Origin: Paracoccus sp. TOH | GTDB lineage: Bacteria; Pseudomonadota; Alphaproteobacteria; Rhodobacterales; Rhodobacteraceae | Length of the DNA stretch: 64,000 nucleotides | NCBI RefSeq assembly: GCF_030388245.1 | Contig: NZ_CP098360.1 | Span: forward strand, 416,001 to 480,000 | Reading direction: 5' to 3' | Shown: positions 54,545 to 61,581 of the stretch, piece after piece | How the letters are laid out: each line of letters opens with the position of its first letter | How positions within the stretch are numbered: the first letter of the stretch is position 1 | Translations under genes and position numbers: made by a program | The notes under the pieces: model-generated | What the model saw: the letters and a program-made list of their open reading frames with translations, nothing else | The model's database searches: none | Told to the model about the DNA's origin: nothing

Positions 54545-55896
54545 GGCGCCGCGTCCTGCGCCAGCGCCTCGTCCACCAGCTCAAGGATGCGGCGGGTGGC
54601 GTTGCGGCCGACATGCACGCCCAGCAACCCTTCCGAGACCGGCGGCACCTGCCCCAGGTCGGAAAGGCCCGCGATATCGGCGAAGACGGTATCGTAACGG
54701 CAGCGCGAGACATGCGCGGCGGGCAGGAAATCGCCCCAGCGATGCAGCTGGGTCTGGCGGGTGCCGATCTCGATCACCAGCGCGCCGGGCCGGGCATAGA
54801 CCATGTTCGCCAGCCCGGCGCCGTGCGGCGCGATCAGGATATCCGCCGCCTGCATCTGCGCGATCTGCTCGAGCGGGCTCAGGTGCTCGAACGCCACCAC
54901 CCGGAAGCCGCGGGCGGACAGTTCGGCCAGCAGCGCCTTGTGGCCGGTGATGCCGCGCGCCCGGGCGTCGCCGGCCTCGTCGCGGCCCATCCAGACCAGG
55001 CGCGGCCGCTCCTCGACCAGCTTGCCGGGCAACTGGCGCAGCGCATGTTCGCGCAGCAGCCGCAGGCTGCTGTCATAGGAGGCCATGAAGACGGCCTTGC
55101 GTTGAAGGGATTTCGAGCGCAGCTGGTCGGCCCAGCGCGGATCCACCCCCGGCTCGGCGATGGCGGCCAGGATGCGCTCGTCGCCGGTCTGATAGAGATA
55201 GTGCCGGTGGCTGTAATGCGCCCGCACCCGTTCATAGCTCTGCCGGCCCGTGACGAAGGCCACGCGATCCGCGATGCCGGGAAAGACCGCGGCGATGAAG
55301 CCGGGGATGAAATCCCGCACCTCGTCCTGCGGCAGATGCAGGTTGATCGGCTGGCCGCTGTCGTCATCGGCAAAGGCGGCCAGGCAGCCCAGGGTCTCGA
55401 CGGTGAAATGGTAATAGTTGAAGCCGTTCTTCAGCTCGATGGCGATGGGCAGATCCTCGGCCAGTTCCTTCCAGACCGGCAAGGGCAGATCGGCGTCACG
55501 GCGCGCGCGCCGGAAGGCGTCGTGCAGCCGGGACTGGCGCTGCTCGTCCGGGTTCTTCTGGTCATAGCGGGTCCGCATCCGGCCGCCCGCGGCGCCGTTC
55601 AGCCAGACCCGCTCGCCGATCATGGCGAATCCGTGCCGGAAGGTCGCGTCTTCCAGCAGCACGGGCGCGCAGTTGATCTCCATCACGCTGGCCAGCGCCC
55701 GCTGCTGCTGCCGGTCGATGGCATTCTGCTGCGCGCCGCGCAGCGCCGGATCGTCGCTTTCGGCGAACAGCCGCACCCGCGCGCCCTCGGTCGGGCGCAT
55801 GATCCAGCCCGGACGGGGCGGCAGATAGGACAGGCCGGGATGCAGGCCCGGCATGTGGAACACCGACATCGGGGGACGGGCAAGATCAATCTTCAT
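54541..55896 (-). CDS. Glycosyltransferase family 61 (DUF563)
   Basis: Protein of 451 residues. The central part shows NGFNYYHFTVETLGCLAAF, typical of the family (the NYYHF/NF-x-HW type motif), and LVWMGRDEAGDARARGITG. The C-terminal half has the conserved ADILIAPHGAGLANMVYARPGALVIEI. GT61 enzymes in bacteria are mostly unstudied; in this window a role in capsule or exopolysaccharide modification is likely but unproven. The ATG at 55896 has GAGAGGCAG upstream (revcomp of the text). It lies 37 bases downstream of the pseudogene remnant. Confidence 0.87.
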   Translation of the reverse strand: MKIDLARPPMSVFHMPGLHPGLSYLPPRPGWIMRPTEGARVRLFAESDDPALRGAQQNAIDRQQQRALASVMEINCAPVLLEDATFRHGFAMIGERVWLNGAAGGRMRTRYDQKNPDEQRQSRLHDAFRRARRDADLPLPVWKELAEDLPIAIELKNGFNYYHFTVETLGCLAAFADDDSGQPINLHLPQDEVRDFIPGFIAAVFPGIADRVAFVTGRQSYERVRAHYSHRHYLYQTGDERILAAIAEPGVDPRWADQLRSKSLQRKAVFMASYDSSLRLLREHALRQLPGKLVEERPRLVWMGRDEAGDARARGITGHKALLAELSARGFRVVAFEHLSPLEQIAQMQAADILIAPHGAGLANMVYARPGALVIEIGTRQTQLHRWGDFLPAAHVSRCRYDTVFADIAGLSDLGQVPPVSEGLLGVHVGRNATRRILELVDEALAQDAAP

Positions 55897-55933
55897 CTGC
55901 CTCTCCTCGGTCTTGGGTCCGCGGGGGCTGCGG

Positions 55934-56239
55934 TCAGATCGTGACCTTCACGAAACTGTCGCGCAGCGCCGCGAACCGGGCGGCGGACATGGCCATGAAG
56001 GCCGGGTCGCCCTCCAGGATACGGCGGGTATGCGGGACCGCGCACGCATCCTCGCGGATGACGGCCAGGTCCAGAGGCATACCCACCGACAGATTCGAGC
56101 GCAACGCCGAATCCCACGACAACAGCACCGCCTTCTGCGCATCGGCAAGATTCGTCTCAGGCCGCACCACCCGGTCCAGGATCGGCTTGCCGTATTTGCG
56201 CGCGCCGATCTGCAGGAAGGGCGTTTCCTCGGCCCGGTC
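55934..56239 (-). pseudogene. Remnant of a proteasome-type protease (COG3484-like), C-terminal part only
   Basis: About 100 codons match the C-terminal half of predicted proteasome-type peptidases: [45 protein letters not shown] and a degenerate end DPAFMAMSAARFAAL. The N-terminal half with its catalytic region is absent. The sequence is joined in frame to eight residues of a different family (GSGGYGML, from an ATP-grasp protein), so it is a deletion junction rather than a gene start. Not expected to be functional. Confidence 0.85.
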
Positions 56240-56714
56240 CAGCATGCCGTAGCCGCCCGAGCCCTGCATTGGTCATGACCTGGCGATAATCCTCGTCCTT
56301 CCACAGCGTCCAGGTCGGGACGTTGCGCAGGATCGGCTGCTCTCCCAGGCAGAGGCGGACCATCTCGGGCACAAAGGTATAGACCGCCTTGTCGTCGGCC
56401 ACGCCGGCGCCCGGCGCCGCGGCGATGCCGACCCCGCCCGAGCGATAGACATCCATCAGCCCGGGCACGCCCAGCATGGAATCGCGCCGGAGGCACGGCG
56501 GGTCCAGGAACGGATCGTCGATGCGGTCAGCCGGTCCGGGTCGCCGCCCCGCCATAGACCGCGAAGGTGATGCCGATGCGGCGGAACAGCGCCTCGGCCT
56601 CGGCCCGCTTCATCCGGCGGATCTCGGCGGGCATGGTGTCGATCCCGTCCGAGAGCATGGCTAGGGCTCGCGCACCCGGCTGCCCTCGACCATTTCATGG
56701 CAATACATCGTCAT
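56240..56714 (-). pseudogene. Shattered circularly permuted ATP-grasp gene
   Basis: Fragments in three frames match the circularly permuted ATP-grasp family (DUF404/407). The ATG at 56714 opens MTMYCHEMVEGSRVREP, ended by TAG at 56663-56661. A second frame gives [20 protein letters not shown] (to about 56530). A third gives [39 protein letters not shown] and [32 protein letters not shown] (about 56525-56285). The frame shifts again into GSGGYGML, directly fused to the protease remnant. Roughly 200 residues between fragments two and three, and everything after GYGML, are gone. The operon partners (alpha-E, transglutaminase-like) that usually lie between this gene and the protease are missing. 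Confidence 0.85.
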
Positions 56715-56924
56715 CGCTGGACCCTCGCCGCTGCCGCTGGTCTTCGCATCCGGGCGGGCGCTGCCCACGGCCCCTACCCTGGCGGCAGGGGGTCTTCCGC
56801 TTGGCAGGATCGCGGCAGCCTGCTGCCGAAAATCAAGGCGGCGCGGGGGCCGAAGGGTCCGGCTTTCGGCAGCCAAAAGGCGGCGCGGGCCCGCGACGCC
56901 TTCTTGGTCGGGCAAGGCGGCCGG
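56715..56924. other. Gap between the pseudogene locus and the metalloprotease gene
   Basis: The 210 bases are very GC-rich. An open frame here has no similarity I recognise and runs into the pseudogene start. It probably holds the former promoter of the ATP-grasp operon and the 3' end of the metalloprotease transcript. Confidence 0.35.
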
Positions 56925-59300
56925 TCAGACGACGATCAGGTCGTTCTGCAGGGCGGCGATGCTGGTCAGGCCGTTCAGAGTCAGCGTATTGCCGTTGCCG
57001 AAGTCGAAGACGATATTGCCGCCCGCCACGCTGGCATGGGACAGGATCTGCGCCACGCTGCGCACCCCGCCGCCCCACAGCGCATCGTCGATGCGCAGCG
57101 TGTCGACATCGTCCCGGAAGTCCTGGATCACGTCGCGCCCGCCATGAAAGGCGAAATGATCGGCACCAAGGCCGCCAAACAGCGTGTCATTGCCCGCCAA
57201 GCCGGCCAGGACGTCGTCGCCGACCCCGCCATGCAGGGAATCGTTGCCCAGCGCGCCGAACAGCGTGTCGTTGCCCGCCAAGCCGAACAGGCTGTCATTC
57301 CCCAGCCGCCCGTCCAGCAGGTTGGCATGGCCGTTGCCGATCACCCGGTTCGCCAGCACATTGCCGGTGCCGTTCTGCGCCGTATTCGAGATCAGCGTCA
57401 GGTTCTCGAGATGCGCGCCAAGCTGCATCGAGACAAGGGACCGCACCATGTCGATGCCCTGCCCGGCCATCTCACGCAGCTGGTCGCGCCCATCGGTGAC
57501 GTAGAAATCGTTGCCGGCCCCGCCGATCAGCACATCGGCCCCGGCGCCGCCATCCAGCCAGTCATTGCCATGGCCGCCGTTCAGCGTGTCGTTCCCGGCC
57601 AGACCGAACAGGCTGTCATGCCCCAGCAGCCCGTTCATCTGGTTGGCATAGAGGTTGCCGGTCAGCCGGTTCGCCAACTCGTTGCCGGTGCCGTTCTGCA
57701 CCCCGTTCGCGATCAGTTCGAGATTCTCGAAATTGGCGCCGAGCTGCATCGAGACCAGCGCGCGCAGTGTATCCACCCCGGCATTCGCCGCCTCGGCGAT
57801 GCTGTCATGCGCATCGACGACATAGGTGTCGTTGCCGGCGCCGCCCTCCAGCCGGTCCTGGCCGCCGCCGCCGTTCAGCGTGTCATCGCCGTTGTTGCCG
57901 CGCAGCGTGTCGTTGCCGGAACCGCCACGCAGCAGGTTGTTGGCCCAGTTGCCGATCACCAGGTCGTGGCCGTGGCCGGCCTGCACGTTCTCGATCACCG
58001 TGCCGAAGGCGATCGAGATATTGCCGACCAGCCCATAGGCGTTCGATACCGTGCCCGGCGCCAACGAGATGCGCTGGTTGTGGCTGTCGCCGGCCAGGTC
58101 CAGCATGTCCACGCCGCCCTGGTCGAAGATGGCGAAGGTGATGTCGTCGCGTGTATGCGCGTTGCGCAGCATGCCGGCGATGGTGGCATAGGCCGCGCCG
58201 GCATTGGTGTGCTCGCCATAGGTGTTGCTGCCGGTACGGATCGCGGTCGGGCCGTAAAGTTCCTGCATCGCCATGATGTCCGCGATCATCGCCGAGGCGA
58301 CATAGGCGCGGGTGGCGTGGACGGCCGTGTTCTGCTGCTGATTGAAATAGGACATGATCGTGGCCTGCCAGCTATCGTTCAGATAGTGGTTGTCCACGCC
58401 GTAAACCGCACTGCCGTTGTAGTTGCCGGCATGGCCCAGCCCCAGCGCATGGCCGATCTCGTGGATATAGGTCTGGTAGCTGTAGCCGTTGAAGCCGGTG
58501 CCATAGGCGCTCAGCCAGTCCAGCCCGACATTGACATGCGAGTTGATGATGCGGCCGCCGCTGACGACCGAACTGGAATAGGCGCCGGTATCGTTGTCGT
58601 CGAAGGTGATGTGAAGGGTAGCATTCGGACCCGGGTTGCGGTTGAAGCGGATGCCGGTCACCGCCTCCCAGGCGTTCAGCGCCATATTGGCCAGCGTGCG
58701 GCCGGCCGCCGTCAGGCTGGACAGGTCCACGTTCAGCACGTCGCCCTGCCCCACGTCGAAGGCCCGGCGTTCGCGGCCGGTGCTTTCCCAATAGCCGTCG
58801 GTCAGTTGCTCGGCGATCTCGGCCATGGTGAAGTTGCGCAGCGGCTGCCGCGCCGCGATGCCCAGGCTGTAATTGCCGGAATAGGCGCCGGCATAGCTGC
58901 CCGCCTCGAGGTAATAGGTGCCGGGCTGCGTGACGGTCAGGACCAGGCGCGAGTTCAGCGAGCCGCTGTCGTCGTTATGGGCGACCTCGATGCCGGCACC
59001 GTTCATCACCCGCAGATAGGGGTCGTACAACCCGGCGCCGCCGCGTCCTTCCAGCGAGATGATGTAGGTGCCGGGCTGCAACTGCACCCGCACCCAGTCG
59101 GCGTCGCCGGCCCCCAGGAAGCCGTTGAACGTATCGCCCACGTTGATCCTGTAGCCGGTCCCGGTCGAGGCCGGGGCATCGCCGCCCTCGCTCCGCACGG
59201 CGCGCGCCACATCGGCCGCGGCGCCGAATTGCGGGTGGTCCGGCGCGCCTGCGTCGAAACTCCTGGCAAGACTCATGGCCAATTCCTTGTTTGAACTCAT
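56925..59300 (-). CDS. Serralysin-like RTX metalloprotease (M10)
   Basis: Secreted zinc metalloprotease of 791 residues. N-terminal pre-peptidase-like beta domain (about 50-150: GYRINVGDTFNGFLGAGDAD, QPGTYIISLEGRGGAGLYDP). Catalytic domain about 155-350 with the zinc motif HEIGHALGLGH (280-290) and the Met-turn IMSYF (315-319). The remainder holds RTX blocks (GGSGNDTLRGNNGDDTLNGG) interleaved with two copies of a module SMQLGAxxENLxLIxNxxQNGTGN. The C-terminal ~60 residues are a type I secretion signal (DTLRIDDALW, FDFGNGNTLTLNGL, hydrophobic end DLIVV). There is no signal peptide. A four-base overlap with the upstream small exported protein gene indicates coupling. No type I exporter is present in the window. 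Confidence 0.93.
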   Translation of the reverse strand: MSSNKELAMSLARSFDAGAPDHPQFGAAADVARAVRSEGGDAPASTGTGYRINVGDTFNGFLGAGDADWVRVQLQPGTYIISLEGRGGAGLYDPYLRVMNGAGIEVAHNDDSGSLNSRLVLTVTQPGTYYLEAGSYAGAYSGNYSLGIAARQPLRNFTMAEIAEQLTDGYWESTGRERRAFDVGQGDVLNVDLSSLTAAGRTLANMALNAWEAVTGIRFNRNPGPNATLHITFDDNDTGAYSSSVVSGGRIINSHVNVGLDWLSAYGTGFNGYSYQTYIHEIGHALGLGHAGNYNGSAVYGVDNHYLNDSWQATIMSYFNQQQNTAVHATRAYVASAMIADIMAMQELYGPTAIRTGSNTYGEHTNAGAAYATIAGMLRNAHTRDDITFAIFDQGGVDMLDLAGDSHNQRISLAPGTVSNAYGLVGNISIAFGTVIENVQAGHGHDLVIGNWANNLLRGGSGNDTLRGNNGDDTLNGGGGQDRLEGGAGNDTYVVDAHDSIAEAANAGVDTLRALVSMQLGANFENLELIANGVQNGTGNELANRLTGNLYANQMNGLLGHDSLFGLAGNDTLNGGHGNDWLDGGAGADVLIGGAGNDFYVTDGRDQLREMAGQGIDMVRSLVSMQLGAHLENLTLISNTAQNGTGNVLANRVIGNGHANLLDGRLGNDSLFGLAGNDTLFGALGNDSLHGGVGDDVLAGLAGNDTLFGGLGADHFAFHGGRDVIQDFRDDVDTLRIDDALWGGGVRSVAQILSHASVAGGNIVFDFGNGNTLTLNGLTSIAALQNDLIVV

Positions 59301-59677
59301 TTCCGGGAAAGCGCCTCGCCCAACAGCAGCCGCGCAAAGGATCTCAGCTGCGCCTCGGGGATCGTGGCGCGATCCATGACCGAAAGCTCGATCTCGTCGC
59401 CATCGTGCCGGCCCGAGGCGTCCTCGACGATCAGCCGCGCCCGCAGCCGGTCCGGGCGCTGGCTTTCCGCCTCCAGCCGCAGCCGCAGCGGCGCATCGGC
59501 CGCCGGCAGCAGGGAATGGCCGGACTGGCGCAGCTCGTCCTGCAGGGCGGCACAGACTTGCGCGACCACCGCATTGCCGGGTTCGGGGCAGGTCAGGGCG
59601 ACGGGGCCGGCCCGGCCGGGCGCTCCGCTCATGACAAGGGCCGCAAGCACGAACGCGGGCAGGAAGGCGGGACGCAT
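59297..59677 (-). CDS. Small exported protein upstream of the metalloprotease
   Basis: The 126-residue protein has a signal peptide (MRPAFLPAFVLAALVMSGAPGRAG) and an alpha/beta mature part with two Cys (LTCPEPGNAVVAQVCAAL) and a strand-rich middle (RLRLEAESQRPDRLRARLIVED). I do not recognise the family. Its ATGA overlap with the metalloprotease gene suggests a partner, for example a periplasmic protease inhibitor of the kind found beside serralysins, but no inhibitor motif is evident. The ATG at 59677 is preferred to 59710 because it opens the signal peptide and GAGATGAG precedes it. Confidence 0.7.
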   Translation of the reverse strand: MRPAFLPAFVLAALVMSGAPGRAGPVALTCPEPGNAVVAQVCAALQDELRQSGHSLLPAADAPLRLRLEAESQRPDRLRARLIVEDASGRHDGDEIELSVMDRATIPEAQLRSFARLLLGEALSRK

Positions 59678-59864
59678 GGGCTCATCTCTTGTCCGGGGCA
59701 GGCCACTCATTCACCGGCAGATTAACTCGCCGCTCTGGGTAACATCAACGTGTCTGCACCCGGCCCCGGCCTGATCTTTCGGACAGTTCCGACACCGTTT
59801 CGCGGCCGATGCGGAGCATTCGACGCAGATTTCCAGGGCTTGTGGCAGGCCGGGCCGGCCTCCG

Positions 59865-59880
59865 CTTACCGATCGGTAAG
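59865..59880. promoter_or_regulatory. Perfect 16-bp palindrome, probable operator
   Basis: CTTACCGATCGGTAAG is fully self-complementary and starts 64 bases before the STAS gene ATG. Its form (ATCG centre, TTACCG arms) is like TetR-family operators. No TetR-type gene is in the window, so the regulator would be encoded elsewhere. Confidence 0.65.
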
Positions 59881-59928
59881 GTTTGCGCGCTAGAACAGTC
59901 CTGGAAAAGACCAACGGCGGAACCAGAC

Positions 59929-60267
59929 ATGCAACTGACCTTGCTGCCCCAACCGGACGGGGTGACGATCCGCGTCGACGAAAAGCGCCTCGACGCCGCC
60001 ATCGCCACGGCTTTCAAGGACCGCGTGCGCAGCATGATCGCCGATGGCGGCGCGCTGGTGGTGCTGGACCTGCGCGGCGTCGATTTCATCGACAGCTCGG
60101 GCCTTGGCGCGGTGATCGCGCTTTTCAAGGCGATGCCGGCCGACCGCCGGCTGGTGCTGACCGGCCTGACCCCCAATGTCGAGCGGGTGTTCCAGTTGAC
60201 CCGCATGGACACGGTGCTGACCATCCGCAAGGATCCGCCGCCCGGCCAGAAAGGCCCCGCGCCATGA
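59929..60267 (+). CDS. Anti-anti-sigma factor (STAS domain)
   Basis: A 112-residue single-domain STAS protein. The phosphorylatable serine loop is VDFIDSSGLGAVIALFKAMP, with the usual strand VVLDLRG before it and RVFQLTRMDTVLTI at the end. In partner-switching systems the unphosphorylated form binds the anti-sigma kinase and frees a sigma factor. A longer frame from 59809 is rejected because it would translate across the palindromic operator. The next gene overlaps in ATGA and encodes the kinase-like partner. Confidence 0.92.
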   Translation: MQLTLLPQPDGVTIRVDEKRLDAAIATAFKDRVRSMIADGGALVVLDLRGVDFIDSSGLGAVIALFKAMPADRRLVLTGLTPNVERVFQLTRMDTVLTIRKDPPPGQKGPAP

Positions 60268-60896
60268 ACGTCCCCCCGCTCCCGCCCGACAGGCGGCTGC
60301 ACCGGCCATCGGCGGGCCCCCGGCCGATGTTCCACCGCATCTTCCGCGCCGATCCCGAAACCGTGCGCGCGGCGCTGCTGTTCCTGCGCCAGCGCTTCGA
60401 CGGCAGCGCCGAGGACGAGGTGGTCGCCAGGCTGGAACTCGCGCTGGCCGAGGTGCTGAACAACATCTGCGAACACGGCACCCGGTCCGAGGCGACGCGG
60501 TTGGGCGGCCGGCCGCACGCGCCGCTGATCCATCTTTGCGTCGCCCGCCATGTCGGCGGCATCGCCTGCGCGGTGACCGATGACGGCCGGCCGCTGCCGC
60601 TGTCCTGTCTCGACCCCAGATGCCTGCCCCAGCCCGGCTTCGACGCCGGGGATTCCGCTTCGGTCCTGCTGCTGCCGGAAGGTGGTTTCGGCTGGTTCCT
60701 GATCCAGGAACTGACCGCCTCGCTCAGCTATTTCCGCGAAGGCCGGCGGAATTTCCTGGCCTTCATCGTGCCGGTGACCGAACCGCTGATGCAGGGCGCC
60801 CCCGCGCCCGGACCGGCCAAGGACACCGCTCCGCTCAGTTCAGCCCGAATTGCAGCGGATAGCGGCCGTCCTGGAATTCGCCGAACATCTCGGTGA
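60264..60896 (+). CDS. Anti-sigma regulatory factor (RsbW-like HATPase)
   Basis: A 210-residue protein with a GHKL ATPase fold: N-box LALAEVLNNICEHGTRSEAT, AVTDDGRPLPL with the ATP-binding Asp, and the G-box GGFGWFLIQELTASLSYFREG. This is the RsbW/SpoIIAB layout, a serine kinase that binds a sigma factor or response protein and phosphorylates the STAS partner encoded upstream. The C-terminal 35 residues (after PLMQGAPAP) are low-complexity and encoded across the end of the convergent hspQ gene (62-base overlap). No sigma factor or PP2C phosphatase is nearby. Confidence 0.88.
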   Translation: MNVPPLPPDRRLHRPSAGPRPMFHRIFRADPETVRAALLFLRQRFDGSAEDEVVARLELALAEVLNNICEHGTRSEATRLGGRPHAPLIHLCVARHVGGIACAVTDDGRPLPLSCLDPRCLPQPGFDAGDSASVLLLPEGGFGWFLIQELTASLSYFREGRRNFLAFIVPVTEPLMQGAPAPGPAKDTAPLSSARIAADSGRPGIRRTSR

Positions 60897-61167
60897 CCTC
60901 GGGATGTTCCAGCGGCTCGCCGGAATGGTCCGGCACCAGGTTCTGTTCCGAGACATAGGCGACGTAATAGGTCGCCTCGGTCTCGGCATAGAGATGGTAA
61001 AAGGGCTGGTTGCGCGACGGCCGCGATTCCTCGGGGATGGATTCGTACCATTCCTCGGTATTGGCGAATTCCGGGTCGACGTCGAAAATCACCCCGCGAA
61101 ACGGATGTTCGCGGTGGCGGACCACCTGGCCCAGATTGTATTTCGCCGTCTTGGACGGAATCCGCAT
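60835..61167 (-). CDS. hspQ: Heat shock protein HspQ
   Basis: The 110-residue protein matches HspQ/YccV: KYNLGQVVRHREHPFRGVIFDVDPEF, QPFYHLYAETEATYYVAYVSEQNLVPD and the end HPEVTEMFGEF (motifs given in pieces). In enterobacteria HspQ binds hemimethylated DNA near oriC and acts as a Lon specificity factor. The 3' end overlaps the anti-sigma gene by 62 bases on the opposite strand. Confidence 0.94.
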   Translation of the reverse strand: MRIPSKTAKYNLGQVVRHREHPFRGVIFDVDPEFANTEEWYESIPEESRPSRNQPFYHLYAETEATYYVAYVSEQNLVPDHSGEPLEHPEVTEMFGEFQDGRYPLQFGLN

Positions 61168-61581
61168 CGCATCTTTCCCGTTTGGCGCGGCTCATACAGC
61201 GAGCCCGCGCCACTGTCCACCGTCCCGGGCAGCACAGGACGGTCGCGCCCTGGGCTGCGGCCGCGGTGGCGCACGCCTTTCGCCCGCGACCGGGCGGCAG
61301 GATCGTCGTTCAGCGCCCTGGTCGGGCGGCGATTCCCGGTCGGGTACCGGCGCCATGGTCGGCAGCGCCATCTTGACCGCGCCGTCCTTCACCTGGTCTG
61401 GCATGCGCCGGACAGATCGGCACCCGGTTCTGCGCGTCATGGATCCGCTTCACCGGCAGCGGCCCGAGCTGGGCAGCGACCGCCGCGCAGGCGTTCGGAC
61501 GGGAACCAATCAGCAGCCAGGGCAGCCCTTCGGACCCGCCGGGACGGCGTTTCTCATGAGGCGCTCCGCCAGCCCGGAGCC
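61168..61581. other. 414-base region without a convincing gene
   Basis: Between hspQ and the phosphate-transport gene the DNA is GC-rich and open in several frames by composition alone. On the minus strand, one frame gives EGLPWLLIGSRPNACAAVA and LPVKRIHDAQNRVPICPAH, and another gives DQVKDGAVKMALPTMAPVPD. These look protein-like but are short, frame-shifted against each other and lack starts, so a decayed gene is possible. I cannot name its family. The hspQ promoter should lie near 61170-61230. Confidence 0.3.

Noticed and set aside
56661..56915. An 84-residue minus-strand gene ending MVEGSRVREP
   Set aside because: Only its end, from the ATG at 56714, matches a family (ATP-grasp start) and it stops at the nonsense codon; the rest is unsupported.
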